Of a stretch of DNA of 64,000 bases, positions 11,250 to 23,746 are shown piece after piece. Under the pieces are notes generated by a model. It was given only the letters and a program-made list of their open reading frames with translations. It was not told the origin of the DNA and made no database searches. The position numbers were made by a program, and so were the translations under genes. Position 1 is the first letter of the stretch. Each line of letters begins with the position of its first letter. This DNA comes from Macrothele yani (Eukaryota; Arthropoda; Arachnida; Araneae; Macrothelidae): contig CM076990.1 of NCBI GenBank assembly GCA_039090855.1, positions 202,063,232 to 202,127,231 of the forward strand. Reading direction: 5' to 3'.

Positions 11250-12496
11250 CAGTAACACCCCGAGTTAGGTAAGTAATGCGTTCCGTAAACTGTTATGTAA
11301 GTCGAATTTTTAAATTATGTTAATAAGAAACTGCAATATTTATTGTTATATGTATGTAGATACATATTATTTATTATTATTTTATAAAAGAGGCATCATG
11401 TAGCAGTATTTACTCTGATATATGTAAACTATAAAAGTATGAAAAATATATACATATGTAAAAGAATATAAAAAAAAGCCCTGAAACACTGTACACGTGT
11501 ATTCACTTTTCAAATAGGTAAAAAATGTCATGTGACGGCTAAGTTGGCTCTGTAGAGGAAGAGCTGGCGCTGGGGGTGTATGGTTGTGAAGAGGAATGCT
11601 GTTCTGCGGCAACTTCTTCCGCTCTCGATGTTGAAGGCTGAGGGTAGTCGAGCTCGTTTAAGTTCTCATGTTGACTTTGTTGTGAGCGGCATCTCACAAA
11701 CATGTCTAGAGCAGATTGTGCAGTCACACACTTCTTGTCATTGTAGATGGCCTTGTAGCTAGACAAATCGGAGTAGATACGACAGCTAACATTCTCGAAC
11801 CACTCAGTGTTCGGATCCATCGATTCTAATTTTGCTAATGCCATGTCAATCAGATTTAAAACCTCAGCTACTCCCTTCGTTGTAAACTTCTTTATGTCTG
11901 GAGTTGGCAGTTCAATCGACTTAGTATTTTCTTCAGAATTTTGGAATGTATTCGACTGAATAAAGTCATCATTAGTAAGCTCTTCATTCGTGCCTCAAAA
12001 GAAGCTCGTTAATGTCACTGTTATCCACTTCCAGCTCTAATTGCTGTATCAGTTGCACACGTCTCCATCGCTTGCTGTAATTGTTGTGTCAACTCAGCAC
12101 CTGTAGCAGTTCTTGTTTGCTCTCCTTTTACAAAACGCTTAAAATTATGGACCATTTCTGGGCAGTTTCTTCCACACAGCATTCATTGTTGTCTGCTTGA
12201 CTTCATCCCATGCCACCCTGATATTTTTGATAGCATCAAGGATATTATAGTTCTTCCAGAAATCACGTAGGGTAATGCCCTTACCACCATCAATGGCCTC
12301 AATTGTTTGGAAAAACGTACACCACAGATAGTAAGCTTTGACAGTCACAATAGTGCCTTGATCCATTGGTTGCAACAGTGAGGTGGTTCTAGGAAACAGG
12401 TAAACAACTTCTACGATGTGCAGATAAAGAAGCGGCAATTATTACGTAACTAAGAATTTATGTAAGTTGCATGTTACCTAACTCAGGGTGTTACTG
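11250..12496 (-). mobile_element. Tigger-like transposon, internally deleted
   Basis: Terminal inverted repeats CAGTAACACCCCGAGTTAGG (11250) and its imperfect complement (ending GGTGTTACTG, 12496) flank the element. TA follows on the right, and TC in place of TA lies on the left. The minus strand encodes PRTTSLLQPMDQGTIVTVKA and GITLRDFWKNYNILDAIKNI, which are hallmark Tigger/pogo catalytic-domain segments (TTSLLQPMDQG, then the WKxYNI region). A broken C-terminal part follows at 11844-11539. At 1.25 kb it is about half the length of a full Tigger; the N-terminal HTH domains and first catalytic Asp are missing. Confidence 0.85.
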
Positions 12497-12728
12497 TATA
12501 TGCAGGCAGGCGGTAGACAGACGAGTTATGTAGCTTGCCACGACATAAACACATCACTAGTTTGAGCAACCTATACCAGCAGTTAGCTGACATTCAGTGT
12601 GTACGCACTGAGAGAATTTGAGTTCTCTTTTGTCTAGTGATTAGATAATTGTGCAATTGTGTTGTGGCTGATACTGTGTCATTATCCCAAAGAAGTATTT
12701 AAATCATCCAGATACCTTCTGTTATGTG

Positions 12729-14155
12729 CAGACCTGCCAACTTTCAGAAACAGAAATCCGTAAAAAAATTTAATCGATATATTCGATTAAATTACTTGTC
12801 CCGCATATTGATTACATGTACCGCGCATATCGATTTAAAAAACGATGTTACCCAAATGAACCATCAACACAGATATCATATAAATTTATATGATATCTGT
12901 GACCAACTTTAACTGAAGTGTCTACAGATGTTTAAATTTACTGGCACATTTATATCGATTAAAATAAATTCTATACATGATTTCTCATTACTATGCTACC
13001 ATTATGATCTATAAAGTGATAAACATTTACTTTTACAGAAGTTTGCATCTAAAGGGAAGGATATTCTACCCTTTCAATGGGATCGCGTCCCACGCCGTCA
13101 TGAAACATACTAAAATATTTTCAAAAACGAACCATTTTCATGTTAGGTTTTTATCTTACGGAGACACGGACGATGAGACAGTCAAATAAAAAAAATTAAA
13201 TAAGAGTGACTGAGAGACACTAACTGGTAAATTATGTTCAATTAAAAATGAAGTGAACAAACATTTTGTACGAATCGCATTGAGTTCATTACAACTTTAA
13301 CAAAGGAAATTAATTTCGTTATTTTTTTCCCACGCAGTCAACGTTATATTTATGCTTGTCACTAGAAATATGATTTGTAATATCATTCCTTCCACCATGC
13401 GAAATGTTGAAATTGCATCGGCACATAGCGCGAAACGCATATTTTCCTTTCTTGAAGATTTCGCAATACACGGGAATTCCGCAGAATACGAATCACAGAA
13501 TATTTTATAGTACTTTTTTCCCCCTTTTACGTTGCTGCTCATAGCGAATCACTAATACTAAATTTATTACCACTCGGGGAAAAAAAAAATGTACGTAAAA
13601 ACTGCTATAGTAGAGGAAAAAATACTGATTACAGAGTTATCCGATTCGAGCTGGTCAGCTAGGAAAGCAGAGAGCAACTGAAAGGTTCTTTCATCTAGAA
13701 ACAAAGGTTTAGGTTTCAGTTACGAATGTCATTCCCTTGAGTTCGTCCCCTCCCTCCCCATCATTCCTCACAGGCGGATCGATGCTTTGTCGTTTCCTAA
13801 ATCCGATCTCTTTAGTGGCATCCGTTATACTTCCAAATGGCACTGATTTTATAGTTCTGTCTTCTCTTCCTCTCCTCCCCCTCCCTTCATCTTACTGAAT
13901 AGAGCTTCTCTAGTCATTCCTTTTAAAAACAATCTGAGACCATCAACGTCTGAACCAACCCCTCTCCTGCAGTAAACTAACACAATGTGTTTTGCCGGAA
14001 CAAAACCAACTGGCTTTTACAACAGGCGTAACCGGAAACGATACAGCCACTTCGTCGGTGACATCCTCCCCATCTCGTCTCCTGCTCCCTTTGTGGCGGC
14101 ATAACCACGGCATATAACGTTTGAACCGGGATTTTAACTTCGATCTTATGTCTCT

Positions 14156-14192
<37 letters not shown>

Positions 14193-15711
14193 TAACATGA
14201 CAAAATGTAGAATACACGTATTCTGTTTTAGAAAACAAAAATCTCTAAATATCACACAATTCGGTTTGATAGAAGTTACAAAGCCAATGGCACTTTTTTT
14301 TCAAACAGATAAAAAAATAAATAAAATCCACTTCCTCCCTAGATTAAACTCGTGCTGTCAAAATCCGGATATTTTAAAATTCAGAGTTGTTTACTAAAAG
14401 CCCAAAATTTCATACCTACAAAAAAGTGTGGGTTTGCAAAAGCAACAGTGTTCTCCCCGATACTTTACTGTTTTCTTTACGAATCCCTTAGTATGAATTA
14501 ATTGATATTTTGCGTGCTTTTGCTTTATTATAGAACATTTTTTGTGCCCGTTAATTTCTAAATTAAAAAGCTGCCACACACGCGTCGTTTTATAATGAAA
14601 AATTCTATCCAAATCGGTCAATTTCCACGGAAGATATTGTGCTAAAATTCTGAAACGCGAGCGAACAAATCTCGCGCATGTGCTACTACACTGTCCCCAT
14701 GAATGCTGATAGCAACCATTTTCAATAGGATAGGTCCACTATGGGTGCTGAACAGCATGCCCAAACTTCATCACAATCATGCTTTGATTTTACGCAAGTC
14801 ATCAAGCAAAAGGGCGGAAGAATAGATGAATTAGTATGTACCCCAACATATTAATTTCATTGAATCAAGCCAAGACATTTTTATGAACGTTACTGAGCGA
14901 GGAACAAAGCACGGTTGGAAAGCGAAAGTGTAGAAAACTTATTGACTAACGGACCAGCAAAATAAATCATTGCTGGAGCAGCACTGGCTCGAATGAACAT
15001 TGGACTTACTTTTTTTTTTTAACTTCATCTTATAGTAACATTCTTTCATTAGGTCAAATTTATTGCCAGAGGAGAAGTTACGAAACCATGCATGCCTCAA
15101 TGCATTTTTAATTTCACAAAACTGGCAGTTTTTGCTTAATTTCGTCATGTTGGGTATCGATCTGGGCTTAAAAATTCCACAGATTTAAAATCCGTTTGAA
15201 TTTTTTTCTACGATAACTACGTTCTGAGATAGCATTTCGAACTGGGAGGAATAAATACAAAAGAAACCTGCTCCAATGCGGACACACCCCACGCTGGCCT
15301 TCTGAGAAGTTGCGACTTCGGAGATGAACAATGCATTATCTGAAAAGAAAGGCGGGGGGAAACAGCGTGCACAAGAGAGGGAGAGAACCAAACCGAAGGT
15401 TAAATAAGCCTAGCTGGTTGGTGTACTAGTGTTTAAAAAAAGGCAAAACAACAACCTAAAACATGGGAAAACTGCAGCAAAATGTTCCCAAATAAACACA
15501 TGTAACTAAAAACTTATTCGTAACTTACATCGGCACTTTACTTTGAATGGATTAGGTTTAAAAAAAAAAAAGTTTTAACAGTGGGTGCAAAATCATCAGA
15601 AAAAGAAAAAAATCTCGGAGAATCGCCAAATCCGTAAAATTAACATTTTGCCCGTAAAACAAGTCACATTCAGTAAATTTTACGGTTAAACCGTAAAACC
15701 TGGCAGGTCTG
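12729..15711. mobile_element. TIR transposon with CAGACCTGCCA ends
   Basis: The ends are CAGACCTGCCAACTTTCAG at 12729 and the complement of CAGACCTGCCAGGTTTTACG ending at 15711. TATGTG flanks both sides (12723-12728 and 15712-15717), and removal restores the host reading frame of the FCYVC ORF. Inside, a minus-strand frame (13542-13297) begins MSSNVKGGKKYYKIFCDSYS and resembles the N-terminal zinc-finger part of a hAT-like or related transposase, but the rest is decayed. A 31-bp A-run lies at about 14157-14187. A shorter copy of the same family is at 59796-60789. Confidence 0.8.
13297..13542 (-). pseudogene. Transposase N-terminal fragment
   Basis: This 81-residue frame lies inside the CAGACCTGCCA-type element. 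Residues 11-40 (YYKIFCDSYSAEFPCIAKSS, then FALCADAIS) resemble the N-terminus of multicopy invertebrate transposon proteins that carry a CxxCxxDFSxxHGG zinc finger. A better-preserved finger of this kind is seen near 61.9 kb. Here the finger is lost after the first Cys. No function is left. Confidence 0.4.
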
Positions 15712-17216
15712 TATGTGTGTTGGGAATTGACATTTAAAGCTCAGCAGTGAAATTTCACTGAACTCGTTAAAAACTGTTATGAGCTAAATTTTGGCTGCAA
15801 AGTAGGTGACCAAAAGTTAGAACTGGGCCCCTCATATCTGCTGTTCGACCTGTGCGAAGTGTTTGACAAAATGGGTAAAGGGTTCCTGGTATATGTCCTT
15901 TGCAGTCCCCATGGTTTGGAAAGAACCCAAAGATAATTCATTAGACTGTTATTTTTGTTTAACAAACATAAAGGGATTTAAATAAATCCAAAGACACAGT
16001 GGTGTACCAAATTTGCCATCTGCTGCCAGTTACACACAGTGATGACTTACCTATATCATGGCCTCCGATAAACGTAACTGTAGAAGTGAAGCCTTGGAAA
16101 ATGATGCAGCTAGCCTAGTTCAATATGAGGAGCAACACGACTCTACTTCTGAAGCAAGTACCTCTTCTTTTGATCAACACCTGTTAACTTCAACTGATTT
16201 AAACAACCTTGTTCAGGATTTGAATTTGTCCAAAACACAGGCTGAACTTTTGAGGTCCAGGCTGAAAGGCTGGAATCTACTTCAACAAGACACTAAAGTG
16301 TTTTTTTTTATTTTTTCATAATTGTCAGGATGAGTTTAAATTTTTTTTATTCTCAAACTAGTTTGAAAGGTGTTCTTTTGCACAATGGAAACAAATTTTC
16401 TTCTGTACCATTAGCTTATTTCACTAATATGAAAGAATCTTATGAAAATATGAAATTCCTTTTGGAAAAAATGCAGTAGGACAAGTACAATTGGAACAAT
16501 TGTAGCAATTTAGAAGTCATCGCGCTGTTACTTGCTTTGCAGCTCGGTTATATTGAAATTTGTCATTTCTTGTGGGAGTGGGACAGTAGAGACAAGAAAA
16601 GTCACTACATCAAGTTGTAATGGCCAAAGCACAAATCACTTACTCCTGAACAGAAAAAGTTGTACACCTCCCACTGGTCAACCCTGAAATTTTTTTTTTT
16701 ACCTCCGATGGTGCTGGATTTGTTTATTTGAAGGAAAAGTTTTCTCGAATTGATGCTAAAATTAAAGAAGGCGTTTTAGTGGGCCCTCAACTAAAAGCTT
16801 TGATTTAAGATGGAAAATTCGAAGATCTATTAAGCCAAATTGAAAAATTAGCATGGAGATCACTCAAAACTGTTACAGAAAAGTTTTTGGAATATTTTAA
16901 AGCACATAGCTACCATGACATTGTGGATGAACTCTTACATTCATTCAAAGATATGGGGTATAATATTTTCCTTAAAATTCATTTCTTGGACTCCTGCTTA
17001 GATTTCTTCTCTGAAAATCTCCGTGCTGTCAGCGATGAACATGGCAAGCGATTTCACCAAGACATCTCTATCATGGAAAAGAGGTACCAGGGAAAGTGGA
17101 GTTCTAGCATTTTTGCTGACTACTGCTGGGCACTTAAGAGAGATGGTTCAGATGCTAAATACAGAAGAAAATTATCAACTGTCACTTTTCAGGTAATATG
17201 AATAGTGTTATAAATA

Positions 17217-18434
17217 CACTGAAGAGCAACTGAATTAGAGATACCTGTCTAGTAATGTGTAGCACCACCTTTCGCCCTGATGACGGCAGCGATTCGTCTC
17301 GGCACGGACTCGACAAGACATCGGAAGCGTTGGGAAGCCGTACGGATCCACGACCCCTGAACAAGCACCCACAGTTCACAAAGATTTGATGGAGGGGGTC
17401 AGAGCCTCGAACATCTCTTTTGATGGCATCCCAGATGTGCTCGATGGGATTGAGGTCAGGTGACCTAGCTGGCCAAGGAAGCGAGGTCACGTCGGTGGAG
17501 TGTTCATCCAACCATTCGGATACAATTCGGGAGTGATGGCACGGTGCATTGTCTTGTTGCAGGATGAGGTCCCCAGTGGGATGTTGAAGACGCACAAACC
17601 AGAACAAATGGTCGTCCAGGATATCCCGGAAACGTTGACATGTGAGGGATGATGTCACACGTACCAGGGGTCCCATTTCAGTCCACGTAAACAGTCCCTA
17701 GACGAGAATGCCACCCCCACCAGTTTGAAGATTACCCTGCTGGAAAGAAGGATCCATCGCTTCATGTGGTTTGTGCCGTACTCGTATCCTGCCATCCGCA
17801 TGTACCAACGTGAATCTCGACTCAACAGTCCAGGCAACATTTTCCCACATGTCTAGGATCCAGTGGTGATGTTCCCGCACCCATGCTAATCTTTGCACCC
17901 TGTGATGTGCGGTCAGCAGCAGTATCTTCGTGGGACGATGGCTTCTGTACCCCATAGCGAGGAGATGTTTCTGGATGGTGTGGCTGCTTACACATTTTAT
18001 GCACCAGCGTTAAATTGCCGAGTGATTTCTTGCACTGTGGCTCGTCTATCCACTGTTACAATGCGAGCTAGCCGATGATGACCCCGCTCATCCAAACGCT
18101 GTTGTCCATGGCAGTTGGCTCTTGCAGGGATGGTTTTACCGGATTCGATGGACTCACGGTGCACCTGTGACACAGTGGCTTGTAAAAATCCCAGTGCCTG
18201 CACGACTTCCAAGATGGAGTGATCCATTCTTCGGGTTCCGACAATTTGCCCAGGATCAAGCGCGTAGATCCTTCGTTTTGCCCCCATACTGCGTCTGACT
18301 CTTACTGATTCCTGTCGCATCACTCCTTATATTATCGGATCGCTGCATACGTCATGCCGTTTCCATTTACAGGGCCGCCCACAGCGCCACATTTGCATAA
18401 TGCCAGCTGTCTCTAATTTAATTGCTCTTCAGTG
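17217..18434 (-). mobile_element. Tc1-like transposon, near full length
   Basis: The element is 1218 bp with ends CACTGAAGAGCAACTGAATT (17217) and ATTGCTCTTCAGTG (18434), both flanked by TA. The transposase runs on the minus strand from about 18323. The N-terminal HTH region contains RRIYALDPGQIVG and VDRRATVQEITRQFNAG. The catalytic region contains ESRFTLVHADGRIRVRHKPH, then ILQQDNAPCHHSRIV and SPDLNPIEHIWDAIKRDV. This is the DD34E arrangement, but the first Asp (usually WSDESRF) reads WTVESRF, so a Val replaces it. At least three frameshifts break the ORF. It is not functional. Confidence 0.92.
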
Positions 18435-18661
18435 TATATGTGAACATACAATTTTTTTCAGATTTAACTTTTATGTCACTAAAAATCCCTGCTTGATTGA
18501 GAAAAAAACTAGTAACATATTTGAACTCAGCATGAAATGTACTACTATAAGGATCCCACAGTTTTTCTTGTGGGCCAAAAATTTTGTTTTATTTTGTAAA
18601 AGAGTGTTATACCTACCACCCAACACCCACACACACAAAACTAGCAGATGTTTTACATTAC

Positions 18662-18839
18662 CTTCTCTTTATTATCTTTATTTGATGCTTTTCCTTTGGG
18701 GGTACTACTAATATCTCTGTCCCTATTTCTTGTGATTATGAAGTTTCTGTCAGATCGATGCCTCACTCGAGTAGATCGACTATTTGTGACCATGGTACAG
18801 CCTAATTTCCTATAGAAGTCTTCAAAACTATGCAAATAC
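18662..18839 (-). CDS. ARID4-like exon, end of ARID and basic tail
   Basis: This 178-bp exon has 1 base plus 59 codons and ends in phase 0. The acceptor is GTTCCACAG and the donor GTAATG. It begins YLHSFEDFYRKLGCTM, the last ARID helix, and continues into a basic Arg/Ser-rich tail (STRVRHRSDRN) and a Lys-rich end. The FEDFYRKLGCTM segment is the sort of sequence I associate with arthropod ARID4 proteins, whereas vertebrates have YGFEEYCRS here. This favours an invertebrate. The exon lies about 230 bp beyond the end of a Tc1 element. Confidence 0.9.
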
Positions 18840-19287
18840 CTGTGGAACAGACAACATTCATTAGTTCCAAATAATCTTAAATTTTTCTGCATAATTAATT
18901 ATTTTTTATAGAAAATACAGTTTTACCTGTTAAGATTTAAGAATCACTTAAATCAAGAAACAACATTCTTTCATTCCTAGATGGCAATCAGATCTTACTA
19001 ATATAAAGGAAAATCTTTAATCAGATGTAAAAAAAAATGTTTCACAAAGAAATCAGCCATTTTGGTCAAAAAGAAATGATTCAAACTCTCATGTCTAAGT
19101 TTTCATTAGAGCAACAGGAAATTTCACATATAATCTTTATGGCTGTTGACTGATAAGCACAATAACTTCATTTCTACACTTAGAAAAACATCTCCATACT
19201 TGTAAAACCTATATTTATGAATTTACAAGATTTTTATCTAATCGAGTATCACAGACATGGAGCAAGAACATTTCATTACAATTTTTA

Positions 19288-19306
19288 CAACAACAACAAC
19301 AACAAC

Positions 19307-19355
<49 letters not shown>
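19288..19355. repeat. (CAA)n(TAA)n microsatellite
   Basis: About seven CAA units run directly into about fifteen TAA units. The array abuts the 5' end of the R4-type LINE. R4-type LINEs often target simple repeats and carry such tails, so it may be a target or the tail of an earlier insertion. Confidence 0.9.
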
Positions 19356-19358
<3 letters not shown>

Positions 19359-22300
19359 TGGGCTTCAGGGCTCAGCAGATCCTGTTGAGGAACCAGGACA
19401 GGCTGCTGCAATGCTACTGGAACAAAAGAAACGGAAAACTTGGACAGTCGCTGAAAATCGAGATTCCATGAAATGCTTTTACCAGGCAAATCCATCAGCC
19501 CGAGGGTTTTCAAAAAAGAATGATGTAAATTTGGAAAGCAAAACATCCAGACAGTGGAATAACAGAACAAAGAATAATGAATCAAAGAAGGTTTATCATC
19601 AGGAACAAGGTATTTACAGAACTGGAATTGCAAAAGATGGAGAAATTGGCAAAAGAAGGACCAACACAAAATAAGGGCCACGTCGTGGAAAACTTTGTGC
19701 TGGTAAATCCTGAAGATCAAGTAGCAGAAAATATTTTACCTGAAGAACAATCTGTGAAACAACATGACAACCGTGAATTGACACAATAGCAAAATCTCCT
19801 GAAAGAGAAAATTTTAATCCATATGATGCAAGGTGAGGAACGACAAAGACTTCCTGTAATTCGCCAAATACGAAGCAAACAAGTGAAACATTTGTTAAAA
19901 ACTGCAAATGATGTCATGGACAAAATTCTAACTCTTACTTTAAAGGAAACAAACCAGCTCATGTACAGTACAGCTGCCATAGTAACCATGGAACTTGGTT
20001 ACAAGATGCAAAAGAAGAAAATGCCTGGCACTCCTAAGTGGAAAATTCGGCTAGAAAATAAAATAAATAAACTCCGTAGTGACATTAGTAACTTAAAATG
20101 CCCGAAAGATGCGAAGCTTAAAAGTAGTAAAAGATGGACTCTGCAAAAAATACGACCTGGAAAGAAAAAGAATTGTTGAAATTATGGAAGAATTAAAACA
20201 ATGAGTAACAACTACTGCAAAGAAAATTGAAAGATATGATGGACGCATAAAACAGTACAAAGAAAATGCGCAATTTCGGAATCAGCAACAAGTATTTTAT
20301 AAATCATTGAGAAAAAATGGCAATCCAAATAAACATCAGTCCATGAAAGAAAGATGCCTTGACATTTTGGACAGGAATTTGGGAAAGCCCAGTTGAACAT
20401 AATAAAAATGCCTTGTGGATCAACGATGTTCGTAAAGATTTGAAAGGAATACACATGGATAATCTGATGATAACAACTGATATGATTACACAACAAGTAA
20501 AGAATGTGAAAGCCTGGAGCGCACCTGGGCCAGATGAATTGCACGGATTTTGGTTGAAGTATCTTACAAGTCTTCATCAACGAATAGCTATGCAATTCAA
20601 TATAATGCTACAGAATTCTGCCACAGAAGATTGGATGACAACAGGTCGCACATTCCTTATAATGAAAGATCAAGAAAAAGGCAATGAACCTACTAACTAT
20701 CGTCCAATTACATGCCTCCCAACAACATTCAAACTTTTCACAAGAGTACTAAGCAAGATCAATATATGACTACTTATGGGGAAACAATTTGTACCCAATA
20801 GAACAGAAGGGGAACTTCAAAAGGTCAAAAGGCACAAAAGACCAGCTGCTAAATTTTTTTTTGATTGGAGATTTAATGACCACCGTGAGCAACTCAATGG
20901 GCTATAAGCAGTCGCCCGTCCCTAATTTAGGGTCACTGGTTCCAGGGAAGGGAGAAGGCCAGTGCCGTAAGACAAACACAAACATCCATGCCTCACCGGG
21001 ATTCGAACCCGGGCCCCTTACGGGCGAATAATCAGAGGCCATCGCTTAGACCACTACGCCACCAGGGCCGCCCAGCTGCTAATTGACAAAATGGTACTAA
21101 AAAACTCCAAAAGAAGAAAAACGAATTTGAATATGGCATGGATAGATTATAAAAAGGCCTTTGACTCATTGCCCCACAGCTGGATTAACACTTGTTTGGA
21201 ACTATTTGGAGTTAGCAAAAACATCTGCCGATTCCTCAAAGAAAATATGAAAAACTGGAAAACAGTATTACATGCATATGGTGAAGAACTCAGAGAAGTT
21301 AATATCAAGAGAGGCATATTTCAAGGGGATTCTTTGTCGCCTTTATTGTTTAATACCACTTTAATTCCATTGTCAATGATTTTAAACAAAACAAAAATGG
21401 GCTACCATATTTCGAACCAACATGGAAAAATAAACCATCTGCTGTACATGGATGACCTTAAATTGTATGCAAAAAGTTCCGCCGAACTTGAAACATTGCT
21501 GCATACAGTGCAAATATTTAGTGATGATATACAGATGGAATTTGGACTGGAAAAATGTGCAGTACTATCCATGCGCCGGGGAAAAGTCCAGAATATAGAT
21601 GGAATAGAACTAGGAAATGGTAATATAATGAAATCATTGTCAGATAATGAAAATTATAAATACCTTGGAATTCTTGAATCAGATAACATCTTACATACAA
21701 AAGTCAAAGGTCTGACTCAGAGTGAGTATATCAAGAGAGTAAGAAAAATATTGAAATCAAAACTAAATGGTGGAAATACAATTAAAGCCATAAATACATG
21801 GGCCATTCCAGTAATTAGATACCCAGCTGGAATAATTGATTGGACCCAAAGTGAATTAGAAATACTGGATCGGAAAACTCGAAAGTTATTGAACATGCAC
21901 CATGCACTCCATCCAAAAAGTGATGTCGACAAATTGTATTTACCTCGGAAGATTGGAGGCAGAGGGCTACTACAAACACAACAGGTAGTAGAGGAAGAAA
22001 AAGAAGCCTGAATGATTACATCAACAGAAGCAGAGAAAAGCTACTTCAGGCAGTGAATAATGAAAATATCTTTAAAACAACAGAAAACAAGGCTGGATAC
22101 AAGAGGAAACAGTTTAAAAGCAGATTAGATGGCTGGAAGAATAAGCTACTGCATGGACAATTTCTAAAGAATATTGATGGGAAAAGTGACAATAACTTGA
22201 CTTGGGCATGGCTGAAATCGGGTTCCATCAAGAAAGAAACAGAAGGTCTGATTTTTGCTGCACAAGAACAGGCATTGCAAACAAATGTTATGAAGGCTAA

Positions 22301-23016
22301 AATCCAGAAAGTCAGTGATAATCCAAAGTGTCGACTTTGTCAAGAAAAAGATGAAACTGTGTCTCATCTAATATGTGAATGTAGCAAAATTGCACAGACA
22401 GATTACAAAGTTAGACATGACAGGGTTGCACAATTGATTCATTGGTCATTATGCAGAAAGCACAATCTGCCAGCATCGAAAAACTCATGGGGACACAAGG
22501 CTGAGAAAGTCATAGAAAATAATGAAGTCAAGATCTTGTGGGATTTCAGAATTCAAACTGATTGACACATAGGACATAATACACCAGACATAACAGTCAT
22601 AGAAAATCGGAAAGTCTGGCTAATTGATATAGCGATCCCTGGAGATGCTAGAGTCAATGAAAAAGAATTGGAAAAAATGACTAAATATAGAGACCTGGCC
22701 ATAGAAGTTACCCGGTTATGGACTAAACACACAACGGTAGTCCCCATTGTCATCGGGGCACTTGGAACAATGTCAAAAAATTTTATGAATCATTTTGAAA
22801 AATTGCAGCTTTCTGATATGCCACCTACAGCACTGCAGAGGACAGCTTTACTTGGGACATCATATATTTTACGCCGATTCTTGACTGATACCTAGGTCTC
22901 CGGTGGAAACTAGTATCAGTTCAACAATACTAGTCAATGATAATTTGCTGTTTATTTTGTTTGTCAGAGGCTGTGATTCGTATATTTTGAATAAAGAAAA
23001 TAATAATAATAATATC
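19356..23016 (+). mobile_element. R4/Dong-type LINE, nearly full length, decayed
   Basis: Successive frames encode an N-terminal basic region, a pre-RT coiled segment, NVKAWSAPGPDELHGFWLKY, NYRPITCLPTTFKLFTRVLS, MAWIDYKKAFDSLPHSWINT (catalytic Asp), GIFQGDSLSPLLFNTTLIPL and HLLYMDDLKLYAKS (YMDD catalytic box). A CCHC knuckle follows (CRLCQEKDETVSHLICEC), then a restriction-like endonuclease with WDF, PDITVI and WLIDIAIPGDARVNEKELEK. RT, CCHC and C-terminal PD-(D/E)XK endonuclease in one ORF is the R2/R4 layout; a simple-repeat neighbour and a tail of AATAAAG plus (AAT)n fit R4/Dong. At least four frameshifts plus a SINE insertion (20853-21071) disrupt it. Confidence 0.88.
20853..21071 (-). 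mobile_element. tRNA-derived SINE inserted in the LINE
   Basis: The minus strand starts GGCGGCCCTGGTGGCGTAGT (A box TGGCGTAGTGG) and has B box GGTTCGAATCC about 50 bp on, then a conserved unrelated body and an A-tail (T-run at 20854-20861 on the plus strand). An 11-bp duplication CCAGCTGCTAA flanks it (20842-20852 and 21072-21082). Removing the insertion with one duplication restores the LINE reading frame at the codons for DQLL and IDKM. A second copy is at 46160-46411. It is a retrotransposed repeat, not a tRNA gene. Confidence 0.92.
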
Positions 23017-23460
23017 TCAGCCAATCGTCCAGACATAGTGTTATATGACAAAAGACAGAAGGAAACAGTCATTATCAACATATCAGTACCGTTGGGCCAT
23101 AATATTCAGAATACTTATGCAACAAAAATCGACAAGTATGTGGTACTGGCTGCGGAGATTAAACAGACATGGAAGCTGAAAACAGTTCGTATATGTCCAC
23201 TGATTATCTCTGCAACTGGTATGATTCCTCAAACTCTTATAACTCAGCTTGATGCTTTAGGTCTACAATACCTAAGGCCCAAAATCCAAGAAGCAGTAAT
23301 TCTCGATGCGTGCCACATTGTGCGACGATTTTTAAACCATGAGTAACTTATGTCTTTACCTGACTTTATGTCCGTACCAACAAGTGGACCATGCTACATA
23401 TACCATTACTGTAGATGAGAAAATTAAATAAAATGTAATAATAAATAATAATAATAAATA
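23017..23460 (+). mobile_element. Second LINE 3' fragment, endonuclease region
   Basis: The frame to 23346 encodes SANRPDIVLYDKRQKETVII, NISVPLGHNIQNTYATKIDK and a C-terminal LRPKIQEAVILDACHIVRRF. This is the restriction-like endonuclease end of an R4-type LINE (RPDIV, then the VPxGHNI segment) but of a different family from the one just upstream. It starts immediately after the (AAT)n tail of that LINE and ends with its own AATAAAAT and (AAT)n tail at about 23425-23460. It is heavily 5'-truncated. Confidence 0.8.
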
Positions 23461-23746
23461 AACTTAGAAATTAATTAATAAACTATCCCTCAAACAGAAA
23501 ACATCTGGTATGGCTAAATCTTTAGCTTCAGAAAACCTGATTTCACCCCATCAACTTTCAGTCAATCAGATAACAATGATTTCCAGCATAAAATTTCATT
23601 CATTAAACTACACCAAATGAAAAATGATAAATTACCGAAGTAAAACAAACTCACTGATATTCATTTTAACTTCAAAATATTTAATCTGCACCTGTTTTCT
23701 AATGATAAGATATTACATAAACATTTTATGACTGTCAAAAACATAC

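Larger units (their letters stand above)
12681..17201 (+). pseudogene. Repetitive arthropod-type ORF (FCYVC ... MEKRYQGKW), split
   Basis: The left part encodes KKYLNHPDTFCYVC up to 12728. It resumes after a 3-kb transposon with a Trp in place of Gly, then LTFKAQQ, and later FGCKVGDQ, SLDCYFCLTNIKGF, STDLNNLVQDLNLSKTQAEL, DGAGFVYLKEKFSRIDAKIK and HGKRFHQDISIMEKRYQGKW. I recognise this order (two Cys-pair motifs, DLNLSKxQAELL, FxYLxxKFPR, HGERFHQDI, MEKRYQGKW, DYCWxLKRD) as a multicopy protein of unknown function in arthropod genomes, probably transposon-derived. There are many frameshifts and stops, for example throughout 16320-16700. It is non-functional. A Tc1 lies 15 bp beyond its end. Confidence 0.7.

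Noticed and set aside
20990..21071. tRNA gene on the minus strand
   Set aside because: A and B boxes are present, but the sequence continues into a shared non-tRNA body with an A-tail and is flanked by a target duplication. It is a SINE head. The same applies at 46300-46411.
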